64,000 bases of DNA. Source: CBDFMR01 sp965249765. GTDB lineage: Bacteria; Bacteroidota; Bacteroidia; Chitinophagales; Saprospiraceae. The stretch spans positions 1,488,001 to 1,552,000 of the forward strand of contig CBDFMR010000005.1 in assembly GCA_965249765.1 (NCBI GenBank), written 5' to 3'. The notes beneath the pieces were generated by a model that worked only from the letters and a program-made list of their open reading frames with translations, searched no databases and was not told the DNA's origin. Position numbers and translations under genes: made by a program. How positions within the stretch are numbered: position 1 is the stretch's first letter; each line of letters starts with the position of its first letter. Below are positions 7,751-16,353 of the stretch, piece after piece.

Positions 7751-9511
7751 TCAATCATAATCAATCTTATTTAAGAGTGAAAGGTTTTGATGTTTTGTTT
7801 TTAATAATGAGTATAAACTATTTGAAGTAATAAAAATATTTTTTTGAGAATCTATTTGACTTAAAAAGTAGCGATCTAAATATTCACCAAGAAAATAAAA
7901 AGTATCATTGAAGAAATTACCATTTTTTCTATCTGTACCTTGAAAGAGTGAAAGTAAATCTGATGCTCCAATAATAAAAAAATCAAAAATTTCATCTAAT
8001 TCCTTGCTTTTGTAAACTACAGAAGGTGTCTCGATCATACAACCAATTGAGCCTTCAAAATTTTCTCTAATTGTCTCAGTAGCTTCTTTTGCTTGGTTTA
8101 AAGATGCCACGTAAGGAATTAATGCGTAGATGTTTTTCTTATTTTTATGTAAAGAATTAATCAATTCTATTTCAAATTTAAAGAAATCAAGATATTCATC
8201 TAATAACAACTCAATGCCTCTTTTGTTAGATTGTTTAAATTTAGAATTTCCTGAATTCTCAAAAACAGAGCAATAATCATCAGAGAAATCTGAAAATCGA
8301 TATATTACTGAATCGAAATTCGCTGAACCATATTCAACTATTTTTTTCATTCCGTTGAATATCTTTTCTTTTTTATTAGTATCCTTGACAACATGGGTTG
8401 GTAACTTATTGGAGTTTTGGAGATAAATAAATTCTCCTCTAGTGGCTAATATTGATGCGCCTTGTTTTTTACAATACTGCATACCTTTTATCGTACTTGT
8501 AAATGCAGCTTTTTTGGACGTCCCTTTATTTGAGAAGATTAGCTTTCTTTCACCTTCATAAATAAGTGATTCATTTTTCTCATTGCAGACCGTAATTTTT
8601 TTACCTATATAATTATGCAATTCTACATCTACATTGTGGACAAAGGGAACAAAATGATCCATGAAAATGATTGTCTCATGATCATAATATGATAATTTCT
8701 TTGTAAAAAGAACAACTTTCGCATTTGATAATAATTTGTAATTTTCGAATGTAGGACATTCTGTAATAACAATGTCTGTATTGTTACAATTTATGTTATC
8801 GGTTAAGGTTCCGACAATATTTATATTTAAAAATCCAACACCAGACCAATACTTTCCCTTAATTGAATTTGGTTTTTGAATAACCTCATTTGCCTTTTGA
8901 ACGATAAAATTTACTATTTCATTGAATTCAAGATCAAAAGTACACACAACAACAGCATCTTTAGCTTTTCGCAAAGGATATTTACATCTGGTTATATCTT
9001 CACGATCCCTTTTATTTAATAGGCCAATCTTATCACTAGTATAGTTACTATATTCTATTTGCTTTGCTATTTCCTTTTCTGATTCTTGTGATATAAAAAA
9101 GAATTTTAGTATTGCATTTTTAAAAACTTGTGTACCAATGTCTCTCCCTTCAATAATAAAATCGAGATCTGCCACAGAATCTCGTATAATTGAATTCACC
9201 TTGGATCTAACAATATGATTTTGTACAATTTGAACAAGATATGATTCAATCTTTTGAGAGCGAAGTTCACTTTCCAGATATTCTCCATTAACTTCTACTC
9301 CCTTCATATTAATGAAATTCAATGACAGCTCTTTAAGAGATTCTTCAATCTCTTCTTGATTAGATGCATTAACACCTTTGTTCAAGAGAAAAAATGAAAT
9401 TGCTCTATAAAGATTTCCTGAACTGATGAAATTGAACCCCATTCTTTTTGAAGTTTCCCTACTAATTGAGGACTTTCCAACTTTCGAGAACCCATCAACA
9501 GCAATAATCAT
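7751..9511 (-). CDS. Cytidylate kinase fused to a PEP-utilising-enzyme-like barrel domain
   Basis: 586 residues. Residues 1-215 are a cytidylate kinase: P-loop GFSKVGKS (7-14), SSGNLYRAI (family: DTGALYRA), EGRDIGTQVF, and the lid RDREDITRCKYPLRKAKDAVVV. The kinase phosphorylates CMP/dCMP. From about 240 to the end the protein resembles the C-terminal TIM barrel of PEP-utilising enzymes (PPDK, PEP synthase, enzyme I): KRGIELLLDEYLDFFKFEIELI, a strand like MIPMV (ALIPYV), IGCMIETPS, and FFIIGASDLLSLFQGTDRKN. The Asn of the usual NDL is Ser, and the catalytic Cys expected near the end is not visible, so the barrel may have a changed reaction. The downstream radical SAM gene overlaps its stop. 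The fusion suggests CMP-activated chemistry in surface glycan assembly; that part is inference. Confidence 0.7.
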   Translation of the reverse strand: MIIAVDGFSKVGKSSISRETSKRMGFNFISSGNLYRAISFFLLNKGVNASNQEEIEESLKELSLNFINMKGVEVNGEYLESELRSQKIESYLVQIVQNHIVRSKVNSIIRDSVADLDFIIEGRDIGTQVFKNAILKFFFISQESEKEIAKQIEYSNYTSDKIGLLNKRDREDITRCKYPLRKAKDAVVVCTFDLEFNEIVNFIVQKANEVIQKPNSIKGKYWSGVGFLNINIVGTLTDNINCNNTDIVITECPTFENYKLLSNAKVVLFTKKLSYYDHETIIFMDHFVPFVHNVDVELHNYIGKKITVCNEKNESLIYEGERKLIFSNKGTSKKAAFTSTIKGMQYCKKQGASILATRGEFIYLQNSNKLPTHVVKDTNKKEKIFNGMKKIVEYGSANFDSVIYRFSDFSDDYCSVFENSGNSKFKQSNKRGIELLLDEYLDFFKFEIELINSLHKNKKNIYALIPYVASLNQAKEATETIRENFEGSIGCMIETPSVVYKSKELDEIFDFFIIGASDLLSLFQGTDRKNGNFFNDTFYFLGEYLDRYFLSQIDSQKNIFITSNSLYSLLKTKHQNLSLLNKIDYD

Positions 9512-9524
9512 AATCTAATCTAAT

Positions 9525-10415
9525 TTAATATGAACTATATGTCGGAAGTAAGTTGCACCATTCTTTTTTATATTCTTGATCGTCAATACCAAATGAATAC
9601 CTATAAGATAAGTTTTTACTTTTTGCCAAACATTCTGCTTTCATTGTATTTAAATAGTAAATAATACTTCCTAAGCTATATTTATGATAGTTTAAATCGT
9701 ATGATCCATTTACATATTCAAATGTTGCATAATATCTTGAATAAGAGGAATAAGTTATTTGAAGAGCAACTATTTTTTGATTTAATAAGAGAATATTACC
9801 AAATACATTTCTTTCATACTCTTTTAAAATAATTGAAAATGAATCTTTAGAATTTGGAAAAAATCCCCATTTGTTATAAAATAGTTTAATGTAAGCTTCT
9901 TGAATAATTTGAGGATTAATGTCGGCTAATTGCTTAACTGTTCCGCCAATTTTCAAAAATTGTTTTATTTTTCTCTTCATCGAGTTACGAGTTTTCCCTG
10001 ATCGATTTTCTTTTATACTCTTTGCTAAGCACCTTTTATATTCATTTAAACTCAAATTTGTAATTTGTTCTTCATGTATGTTTGAAATATATTCACATTT
10101 AAAAGGCAATTGTATTTTTACTTTTGGAGATATTGGAAAAATATATTCTGGATATCCTAAATCAAATAACCTTCGAGCATCATTAAATTTGTTATGTCTG
10201 ATTTTTTTTAAATGTTTCAAACTTCCTGCAATCCAATTATCCCAAACACAAACGCAGCCTATTATTTCTGCCTTGTGTATTAAACAAAAGTACTCTTCAT
10301 TAATATTAACAATCCTGCTAAGTCGTTGAACAATGAAAGGGCTTGTAATTAAACTACCTCCCCATTTTTTATAACACGATTCATATGTTTTTAAGTCTGT
10401 CTTTTTCCATTCCAT
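9525..10415 (-). CDS. Mig-14-like / GNAT-type acyltransferase protein
   Basis: 296 residues from the ATG at 10415; an upstream in-frame TTG at 10424 is less likely. The protein begins W-K-K-T-D-L-x3-Y-x4-K-K-W-G-G-S-L-I-T-S-P, which resembles the opening of the Mig-14 family, and later has a FemAB/GNAT-like half (EAYIKLFYNKWGFFPNS, ILLLNQKIVALQITYSS, SLGSIIYYLNTM). Mig-14 members in enterobacteria help resist antimicrobial peptides at the envelope, and FemAB/GNAT folds transfer acyl or aminoacyl groups. The family call rests on memory of the pattern, not on a search. As the first gene of the - strand operon it would be the promoter-proximal member. Confidence 0.5.
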   Translation of the reverse strand: MEWKKTDLKTYESCYKKWGGSLITSPFIVQRLSRIVNINEEYFCLIHKAEIIGCVCVWDNWIAGSLKHLKKIRHNKFNDARRLFDLGYPEYIFPISPKVKIQLPFKCEYISNIHEEQITNLSLNEYKRCLAKSIKENRSGKTRNSMKRKIKQFLKIGGTVKQLADINPQIIQEAYIKLFYNKWGFFPNSKDSFSIILKEYERNVFGNILLLNQKIVALQITYSSYSRYYATFEYVNGSYDLNYHKYSLGSIIYYLNTMKAECLAKSKNLSYRYSFGIDDQEYKKEWCNLLPTYSSY

Positions 10416-10693
10416 ACAATTCAATAAGTTACTATTGTGCTAATAAATGACGATTAACTTTCAAAATAAATGATGTTAAGTTCACAAGATATTATTCATA
10501 TTTCTAAGCTTGTTTTTCTAATTATTAGTTTTCTTATATGTTGATTTCTATTTGTAAATTATAGCATTGTCTGTTTCCAATGGCAGAAAATGCAATGTGT
10601 CTGAAAGACTCTTTGCTTTTTTGAGGGTTGGCAATTTTTGAATTTAGTTTTTCATTATTCACGAAGCTCTATTTTTTTGTTTTTTTATCACCT
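10416..10693. other. Intergenic region between glycan operon and group II intron
   Basis: 278 AT-rich bases that carry no convincing gene. The stretch is the 5' side of the - strand glycan operon and also the 3' exon of the intron that ends at 10694, so the operon promoter is expected here. A GAGGGTTGGC motif at about 10623-10632 is similar to motifs beside the hairpins around the restriction cassettes. I saw no attC-like pair here that would mark another cassette. Confidence 0.5.
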
Positions 10694-10733
10694 GTCAAGT
10701 AGGCAAAGGGAATTTCACCCTAAGCCTCTCACA

Positions 10734-10767
10734 GAACCGTACGTGATAGTCTCCCATCATACGGCTC
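10734..10767 (-). ncRNA. Group II intron domain V
   Basis: The 34-nt hairpin starts GAGCCGTATG and closes with CGTACGGTTC around a GAGA-type tetraloop (GGGAGACTATC), which is the strongly conserved catalytic hairpin of bacterial group II introns. It is followed by TGTGAGAGGC and a short domain VI before the intron end. Its presence on the - strand fixes the intron orientation and matches the orientation of the maturase gene. Confidence 0.85.
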
Positions 10768-10782
10768 TTATTATACATAAAG

Positions 10783-12231
10783 CTATGCGTTAATAAATCC
10801 CCTTTCCCAATGCGCAAAAAGTTTTCTGTTATTCATTTTGAATCTGTAAAACCATTTACTCGCCTTGATATAGGATTTCCTTAATCGCTTATACCGTCTT
10901 CTCGCCCATTCAATAAGCCGTCTTTCAAAAACTCGAAATAGCGAATTCAATCTATGCTTCCTAAACTTCCCATAGTAGTTAATCCATCCCAGTATCTTAG
11001 CATTGAAAAATTCTGCGATTTCTTCTATACTCCTATTGGTCCATCTTTGAAATTTCGTCGATCGTATCTCCGATATTATCTTATTCTTACTCGACTGACT
11101 TATGGCACAGTCATAACCTAAGAACATTCCACCTTTTTTCATGGCTGTTGGTCTTGGTTGAAAACTGAATCCTAAAAAGTCGAATTTAACTGTCTTACTA
11201 GCTGACTCTTTCTTGTATTTCTTACAATTTACAATCTTTGTCTTTTCTTCATGTAATCGCAATTGACATTCTGCCATTCGGCTTTTGATAGTTTCCAATA
11301 CCTGTTCCGCTTCTTTTTCTGTTGTACAATGCACAATGATATCATCTGCATACCTTACAAACATAAGATTTGGAAAAGCCTTTTCTATCCATTTGTCAAA
11401 TACATAATGCAAAAACAAATTTGCTAGTAATGGACTTATTACTCCTCCTTGGGGTGTACCCTGCCCTTCTCGATAAACCAGCTCTTTTGATTCTGTTTCT
11501 ATGGGTGACTCTAACCATCTTTCGATGTACATCAACACCCATTTCTCCGACACATGCCTCTTTAATGCTTTTATTAATAAGTCATGTGATTCTTCATCAA
11601 AAAAACCCTTTATGTCCATGTCTATCACCCAGTCTCGTTTCCGTACATTTTGGCGTACTTGTTCTAAGGCTTGGTGTGCACTTTTTAAAGGTCGATAGCC
11701 ATATGAGTTCTCATGAAATTCCTTCTCAAATCTGCTCTCCAAATAATCTTTGACTACTTGTTGTGCTATTCGATCATCAATCGTTGGTATGCCCAACTTT
11801 CTTTGACTTCCATCTTTCTTTGGTATCGATACTTGTTTTACCGCTTTGGGAAAATAACTCCCGGAGGTAAGTCGGTTCCATAGTTTATAAAGGTTGTCTT
11901 TCAGGTTTTCAGAGTAAGTCTTTAAGCTCTTACCGTCTACTCCTCCACTTCCCTTATTCTTTCGGACTTTCTTGTAGGCTTGCCAGACCATAGATCTGGT
12001 TATCGGTATTCCTTTTGCTGTCACTCCTTTAGTCCTCCTTCCTTTGATAGAAGTTGTTAATGGTAGTTCAAGCTGTATAATTCCAACCCTTCGCTCCGAT
12101 TCCATTACAGAATCTTCTTTGCTACTACGATTGGATCCGCCATCAACATAAGCATCAGTATTCAACCTCAAAGGTGTTTTCCCTTCTTGTGTCTTTCCTT
12201 TAGCATCTTTTGTTGATTTCCCCTGTTCCAT
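10783..12231 (-). CDS. ltrA: Group II intron reverse transcriptase/maturase
   Basis: 482 residues. The reverse transcriptase domain holds GSGGVDGKSLKTY (RT0/1), SYGYRPLKSAHQAL (RT2), WVIDMDIKGFFDE (RT3), GTPQGGVISPLLANLFL (RT4), FVRYADDIIVHC (RT5, catalytic YADD), and FDFLGFSFQP (RT7). A maturase X domain follows (ILGWINYYGKFRKHRLNSLFRVF) with a basic DNA-binding tail. There is no C-terminal HNH endonuclease, so target priming probably uses nascent strands at replication forks. It helps the intron RNA splice and then copies it into DNA. The first 37 codons lie in the 436-bp repeat, whose other copy is beyond the IS element. Confidence 0.93.
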   Translation of the reverse strand: MEQGKSTKDAKGKTQEGKTPLRLNTDAYVDGGSNRSSKEDSVMESERRVGIIQLELPLTTSIKGRRTKGVTAKGIPITRSMVWQAYKKVRKNKGSGGVDGKSLKTYSENLKDNLYKLWNRLTSGSYFPKAVKQVSIPKKDGSQRKLGIPTIDDRIAQQVVKDYLESRFEKEFHENSYGYRPLKSAHQALEQVRQNVRKRDWVIDMDIKGFFDEESHDLLIKALKRHVSEKWVLMYIERWLESPIETESKELVYREGQGTPQGGVISPLLANLFLHYVFDKWIEKAFPNLMFVRYADDIIVHCTTEKEAEQVLETIKSRMAECQLRLHEEKTKIVNCKKYKKESASKTVKFDFLGFSFQPRPTAMKKGGMFLGYDCAISQSSKNKIISEIRSTKFQRWTNRSIEEIAEFFNAKILGWINYYGKFRKHRLNSLFRVFERRLIEWARRRYKRLRKSYIKASKWFYRFKMNNRKLFAHWERGFINA

Positions 12232-12556
12232 AATTAAGCCTAAATAGAAATCATGCCACCTATATGCCGCCTGCCGTATAACCAGTAAATAAGGTTGCCC
12301 GTTATACTCTTATCCTGCAAACACAAGCTTATTGCAGTTTTGACAGATTGTTCGTTTTCTCGACATTTCATCAGTGGTTCATTTGCATTCATCTTTTCTA
12401 TTCTTATCTGACCCGTATTACCAAGCCTTTTCCTTAATGCTAAGCACCAGAAAATCACTCTTCCAGCACCTTAAGGTGATTTGTAGACTCCGCCTGTACA
12501 GCGTCTACGGAGGACCTACCTCCATCTTAATTACAGCATTGGTCTCCAAGTTTATT
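12121..12556. repeat. 436-bp direct repeat, left copy (long target duplication)
   Basis: Identical in every aligned base I checked to 14382-14817 (constant offset 2,261). It starts at GCTACTACGATTGG and ends at CCAAGTTTATT, exactly where the IS1634-like element begins. It holds the start of the maturase gene and part of the intron 5' RNA. Left of it the sequences differ immediately (TTT versus AAG), and right of it the copies differ immediately, so it is bounded precisely by the element. Confidence 0.93.
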
Positions 12557-14381
12557 CTTGACTTTGACACTTGTATGAGAGAAATCGTCTGAAACCCTTG
12601 CAGGGTAAGGGTTTAGTTTTTTTATAGTGTAAATTGTATTGCGAAGACAGTTTGTTTTTCTAAGAAATTATTAATATAATGTAGTTATTATGGCTACAAT
12701 TCGTATTGATAAAAAGAAGTCCGGACACTATATGAGTCTGATTCATTCCTATCGCGATGAAAACGGCGTTGCGCGAATGAAAACCCTAGCCAATTTGGGC
12801 AAGGCAGAGGACTATAACCCTGAGACACTTAAGAAAATGGGATCCAGGCTGTACGCTCTAGGGGGTGGCAATCCCTTAGACTTGATGGGTACTGAGGTGG
12901 AGGAAGTGGGCAGGTTCAATTTTGGTTATGTGCAATTAGTTGACAGCGTGCTGCACACATTTAAGCTGGACCAGGTCTTTGCCAGAATAAAAAGAAAGCA
13001 CCACCTGACCTTTGATTTATACGAAGCGGTGTTGCTGATGTTGGTCGAGCGCTTTAATGTTCCCAACAGTAAACTGGCTAATTATCACAATCAGGCTGAA
13101 TATTACTCGGTACAAGACATAAAACTCCATTGGTTGTACCGTGCCTTGGATAAGCTGGACCAATATAGCCACGCCATACAGCAAAGTATATATATGACCG
13201 GTCGCAATTTATTCAATCAAAAATTAGATATTGTTTTTTATGATGTAACGACTTTTTATTTTGATAGTGATGTAGAACAAGAAAACACATTAAGAAAAAA
13301 GGGATACTCCAAGGATGGTAAAATAGGAAAGACTCAAGTGGTATTAGGAATGCTCATGGATCGTAACAAGCAACCGGTGGCCTATCATATATTCGAGGGA
13401 AACACTGCCGAAGTCAAGACGATAAGTAAAATACTGGAACAGGTAAAAAAGCAATATAGTATCGACAAGGTCATCGTAGTAGCTGACCGAGCCATGTTAT
13501 CAGAACAAAACATTGACCTGATCAGTGGGCAAATGGACTTTCCATTCATATTTGGTGAAAAGCTAAAAATGATGAAAACGCCCGCCAAAGAAGCATTGGT
13601 AGATAAGAGCCGCTATAACAATGAATGGGTGTATCAAAAAGATGGAAAACCAATAAAGCTAAAATACACTACACTAATGTACCAGGGACGGAAAGTGATC
13701 TGCACCTACAGTGAAAAAAGGGCACGCAAAGACCGTCATGAAAGAGAAAAACGCCTAATAAAGGCACAGTACTTCATGGACAACCCTTCCCAGTTAAAAA
13801 AGAAAGCCTCTTACCATTACTTGAACAAAACGGGCAAGGACAGCTACCAGCTCAACGAAAAAAAGATCAAGCAGGACCAAATGTACGATGGCTTTTTAGC
13901 CATCAGTACCAATGTAGACAACTTGAGTGTTGTGCAAATATTAGATCAATACCGTCACTTATTTTTAATCGAACAAGGCTTTAGAACCATGAAAAGCATC
14001 TTGGAAGTCAGACCAATGTTTCATTGGACAGACAAAAGAATCCGCGGCCACATTGCTATGTGCTTTATGGCCTTGGCACTATTAAGACATGTCGAGATCA
14101 GACTTGAGAAAAACAAAACACCGCTCTCAGAGCTTACCATTCTAAAAACACTCGACAGGATGCAGTCTAGCAAGATTACCCAAGATGGAAAGGACTTTTA
14201 CCTACGCAGTGCTATGGATTCAAACCAACAAGTACTGATAGATAAATTCAAATTGAAAAAAATCAAACCCCTCAATTACAACAGCCTGACAATCAGATAG
14301 TTATAGACAACGTATTGCGAAAACGAAAAACTTAACTGCTTGATAATCAAATGCTTATGGCTAAAACGTGTCAAAGTCAAG
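12557..14381 (+). mobile_element. IS1634-family insertion sequence with a 436-bp target duplication
   Basis: A 1,825-bp element with perfect 14-bp terminal inverted repeats CTTGACTTTGACAC (12557-12570 and 14368-14381). It contains one transposase gene. It is flanked by an exact 436-bp direct repeat of intron sequence. The IS1634/IS1549 group is known for unusually long and variable target duplications, and this is a large example. It lies inside the 5' RNA portion of the group II intron and faces the opposite way to the maturase gene. Confidence 0.93.
12690..14300 (+). CDS. IS1634-family DDE transposase
   Basis: 536 residues with the family signatures FYDVTTFYFDSD (first catalytic Asp block, about 181-192), GYSKDGKIGKTQVVLGMLMD, VVADRAMLS (second Asp, about 261-269), and a C-terminal YRHLFLIEQGFRTMKSILEVRPMFHW-type block with the catalytic Glu in IEQGFR-x-MK (the family has YR-IE..F). 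The N-terminal MATIRIDKKKSGHYMSLIHSY is also typical of this group. The ATG at 12690 is 133 bases inside the left end. The enzyme moves the element by cutting its CTTGACTTTGACAC ends. Confidence 0.92.
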   Translation: MATIRIDKKKSGHYMSLIHSYRDENGVARMKTLANLGKAEDYNPETLKKMGSRLYALGGGNPLDLMGTEVEEVGRFNFGYVQLVDSVLHTFKLDQVFARIKRKHHLTFDLYEAVLLMLVERFNVPNSKLANYHNQAEYYSVQDIKLHWLYRALDKLDQYSHAIQQSIYMTGRNLFNQKLDIVFYDVTTFYFDSDVEQENTLRKKGYSKDGKIGKTQVVLGMLMDRNKQPVAYHIFEGNTAEVKTISKILEQVKKQYSIDKVIVVADRAMLSEQNIDLISGQMDFPFIFGEKLKMMKTPAKEALVDKSRYNNEWVYQKDGKPIKLKYTTLMYQGRKVICTYSEKRARKDRHEREKRLIKAQYFMDNPSQLKKKASYHYLNKTGKDSYQLNEKKIKQDQMYDGFLAISTNVDNLSVVQILDQYRHLFLIEQGFRTMKSILEVRPMFHWTDKRIRGHIAMCFMALALLRHVEIRLEKNKTPLSELTILKTLDRMQSSKITQDGKDFYLRSAMDSNQQVLIDKFKLKKIKPLNYNSLTIR

Positions 14382-14817
14382 GCTACTACGATTGGATCCG
14401 CCATCAACATAAGCATCAGTATTCAACCTCAAAGGTGTTTTCCCTTCTTGTGTCTTTCCTTTAGCATCTTTTGTTGATTTCCCCTGTTCCATAATTAAGC
14501 CTAAATAGAAATCATGCCACCTATATGCCGCCTGCCGTATAACCAGTAAATAAGGTTGCCCGTTATACTCTTATCCTGCAAACACAAGCTTATTGCAGTT
14601 TTGACAGATTGTTCGTTTTCTCGACATTTCATCAGTGGTTCATTTGCATTCATCTTTTCTATTCTTATCTGACCCGTATTACCAAGCCTTTTCCTTAATG
14701 CTAAGCACCAGAAAATCACTCTTCCAGCACCTTAAGGTGATTTGTAGACTCCGCCTGTACAGCGTCTACGGAGGACCTACCTCCATCTTAATTACAGCAT
14801 TGGTCTCCAAGTTTATT
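14382..14817. repeat. 436-bp direct repeat, right copy (long target duplication)
   Basis: The copy of 12121-12556 on the other side of the IS element. It carries a truncated start of the maturase gene that leads nowhere, plus part of intron domain I. The remaining 5' end of the intron follows at 14818-14856. Before the insertion the intron would have read 14856-14818 straight into one copy of this repeat. Confidence 0.93.
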
Positions 14818-14865
14818 TGAATTAATCAATGGTCTTGGTTTCCATTCAGGGCACACGCTTGCATG

Positions 14866-14931
14866 TAACGATTTGGCTATACGCAGTTTGCCCGCATAGG
14901 GCAAATTGTCGTTATAGCCTTTGTTGGCGGT
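14866..14931 (-). other. attC-like cassette site 1 (distal end of array)
   Basis: Inverted arms: TAAC then GGCTATACG at the left; CGTTATAGCC then GTTGGCGGT at the right, with an inner hairpin GTTTGCCC/GGGCAAAT around GCAT. It lies directly 3' of the formyltransferase gene (14941). The right-arm box GTTGGCGGT (14923-14931) equals, on the other strand, the first bases of its own cassette at 17847, as expected for a circular cassette carrying one site. It has the shape of an integron attC (outer R boxes with AAC/GTT, unpaired spacers, inner L boxes). The group II intron is inserted 10 bases beyond the left core. Confidence 0.8.
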
Positions 14932-14940
14932 TCGTCTTCT

Positions 14941-15711
14941 TTATTTTACTCCTTTTATTAACCTTTTGAACAGATAAAACCATATAGTTGGATGATACCA
15001 TAGTTTGCTATCTGAAACATTTGAACTAACTTCCTCTAAACGGTTATTAATGAAATAATTTACTGCCTTCTTCATAATCAAAATTCCTTCCCCTATTTGA
15101 AGATAGGTGTATGTTGCAAAATTATCCTTTCTTGTTGGTAATATATTTTGCTGAAATAAAACACCGCCAGTATCAATGCCACTATCAACGAGATGAACTG
15201 TAACACCACAATTATTTTTGTCTTCGTTTGCTAATGCCCAATATCCACCGTGTACCCCACGATACCTTGGAGTAATTCCTGCGTGGGTATTAATGAAAGT
15301 CGCACTTGTGCAATTCAATACCTTTTTCGATATAATTCGAGTTCCATTTACGATTATTAAATCAGGATTTTCTTTTTTGATAAATTCAATACACTCAACT
15401 GAATTTACCGAATTGACATTGTAAAGTACAGTATTTGGAATGGGCTTAGAATCAAGTTTATAATTTAACTTTATATCTTCAATCCTCTCTTTAGAGCTTT
15501 GTTCCAATATTTTAGGCACGGTTAATTGAAATAGAACCTGACCAAACACCTTAAAATATCCTAATCGCTTTATTCTTCTTTTCAAAAACTTCTTTCTATC
15601 AGATTTTTCTTCGATAATGACTTTTGATATGTGAAAGAAGTCCTTTAGCCCATTGTACATAAAAGTTGAAGATTTACCCCTTCCTGTAAGCATAATTATT
15701 TTCTTATCCAT
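14941..15711 (-). CDS. Formyltransferase-fold enzyme (sugar or amino-sugar N-formyltransferase)
   Basis: 256 residues with the catalytic region of the Fmt/PurN fold: NTHAGITPRYRGVHGGYWAL (about 138-157), giving the Asn-x-His triad residues, then GVTVHLVDSGIDTGGVLFQ (about 166-184) with the conserved Asp. This fold uses 10-formyltetrahydrofolate to formylate amino groups. The N-terminus (IIMLTGRGKSSTF) is unlike tRNA formyltransferases, and the upstream gene is a polysaccharide deacetylase whose end it overlaps by 8 bases. Deacetylating and then formylating an amino sugar is a coherent two-step idea for surface glycan modification, though inferred. It is the last gene of its cassette. Confidence 0.78.
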   Translation of the reverse strand: MDKKIIMLTGRGKSSTFMYNGLKDFFHISKVIIEEKSDRKKFLKRRIKRLGYFKVFGQVLFQLTVPKILEQSSKERIEDIKLNYKLDSKPIPNTVLYNVNSVNSVECIEFIKKENPDLIIVNGTRIISKKVLNCTSATFINTHAGITPRYRGVHGGYWALANEDKNNCGVTVHLVDSGIDTGGVLFQQNILPTRKDNFATYTYLQIGEGILIMKKAVNYFINNRLEEVSSNVSDSKLWYHPTIWFYLFKRLIKGVK

Positions 15712-16353
15712 TTATGTCTATTTTTTGTATGATTGTTGATAAATCTTTCATTGACAAGCTTTCAAAGTCGTATTTGTCATTTAGGAATGAATAATGTGCA
15801 AGAACATTATTCAAAAAATTAAGATTTTCTTTTTGGTTGATTCCAAAATTATGTGGATGCCACCAAAGGTGAAATACTTTTCCTTTTTTAGCTGCATAAG
15901 TCATACTCTGTAATATTCTTCGTAACCTTAACCCTTCTAATAGTTTTAATTTTGAGGAGTATGGTCTCAAAAATCTGCTCGAGGGAATATCATAAGGTTC
16001 TTTCTTTCCTATTTCTTCTAAAGAATAACAATTGTATCCAGAAATATTTACATAAGTATCTAAAAGCCTAAATGCCCTTTTTTTTAATTTTTCTTCTTCG
16101 CCATTTGCTGCGTTATAAAACCAAATTCTTTCGTTTCCTCTGTAAGAAGTAATTCCCAAATCCTTTATGATTTCTAAGTATTCATCATTAAATTGATTTC
16201 TTGGAAAAACTAAACTTTTCATCTTAATATTCTTGTTCATAGCAATTTCTATTGCTGCTAAAGTATCATTCTTAAAATCTTCTTTTGTTTGACCATGTTC
16301 AAGACAGTAATAATGAGAAAATGTATGGGTTGCAATTTCTTGTTTTGGGTAAT

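Larger units (their letters stand above)
5683..7758 (-). pseudogene. Radical SAM protein gene, interrupted by an IS903-type element
   Basis: The two halves (7758-7360 and 6243-5683) join in frame when the 1,116-bp insertion and one 9-bp target copy are removed, giving about 316 residues. The ATG at 7758 overlaps the end of the upstream kinase-fusion gene (ATGATTGA); an in-frame TTG lies two codons earlier. The N-terminal piece looks like the inner barrel of a radical SAM enzyme (GNYGDSLQ, IMVPTKY, ITGLNES, SIRPIVKG). The iron-sulfur motif C-T-V-G-C-W-Y-C (CX3CX2C) lies near the C-terminus at about residues 281-288, the reverse of the normal order. A middle segment has extra cysteines (CPC, GGKCYLHN). 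The product as it stands is broken, so the gene is probably inactive in this strain. The substrate is unknown. Confidence 0.7.
10694..14856 (-). mobile_element. Group II intron, interrupted by an IS1634-family element
   Basis: Read on the - strand, the 5' end is GTGTGCCC at 14856, matching the GUGYG start of group II introns. The 3' end is a 34-nt domain V (10734-10767) followed by a domain VI region ending CCTACTTGAC at 10694. Domains I-IV lie between, with the reverse transcriptase gene in domain IV. The 5' end is 10 bases from the AAC core of attC-like site 1, so the intron inserted at the edge of a cassette junction. An IS1634-like element at 12557-14381 sits in the 5' RNA part and duplicated 436 bp of it. 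The maturase frame survives, but splicing of such an RNA is doubtful. Confidence 0.8.

Noticed and set aside
1..10415. The glycan island as a further set of cassettes
   Set aside because: Gene gaps are a few bases or overlaps, no AAC/GTT arm pairs were found, and the genes form ordinary operons.
10428..10436. GTTACTATT as a paired box for the cassette start next to site 1
   Set aside because: It agrees with the expected GTTACATGC only over six or seven bases and lies upstream of its gene instead of downstream.
14501..14820. Apparent small ORFs repeated at 12240-12458 and 14501-14719
   Set aside because: They lie in the duplicated group II intron RNA region and are open by chance; no gene motif, and they are two copies of the same non-coding DNA.
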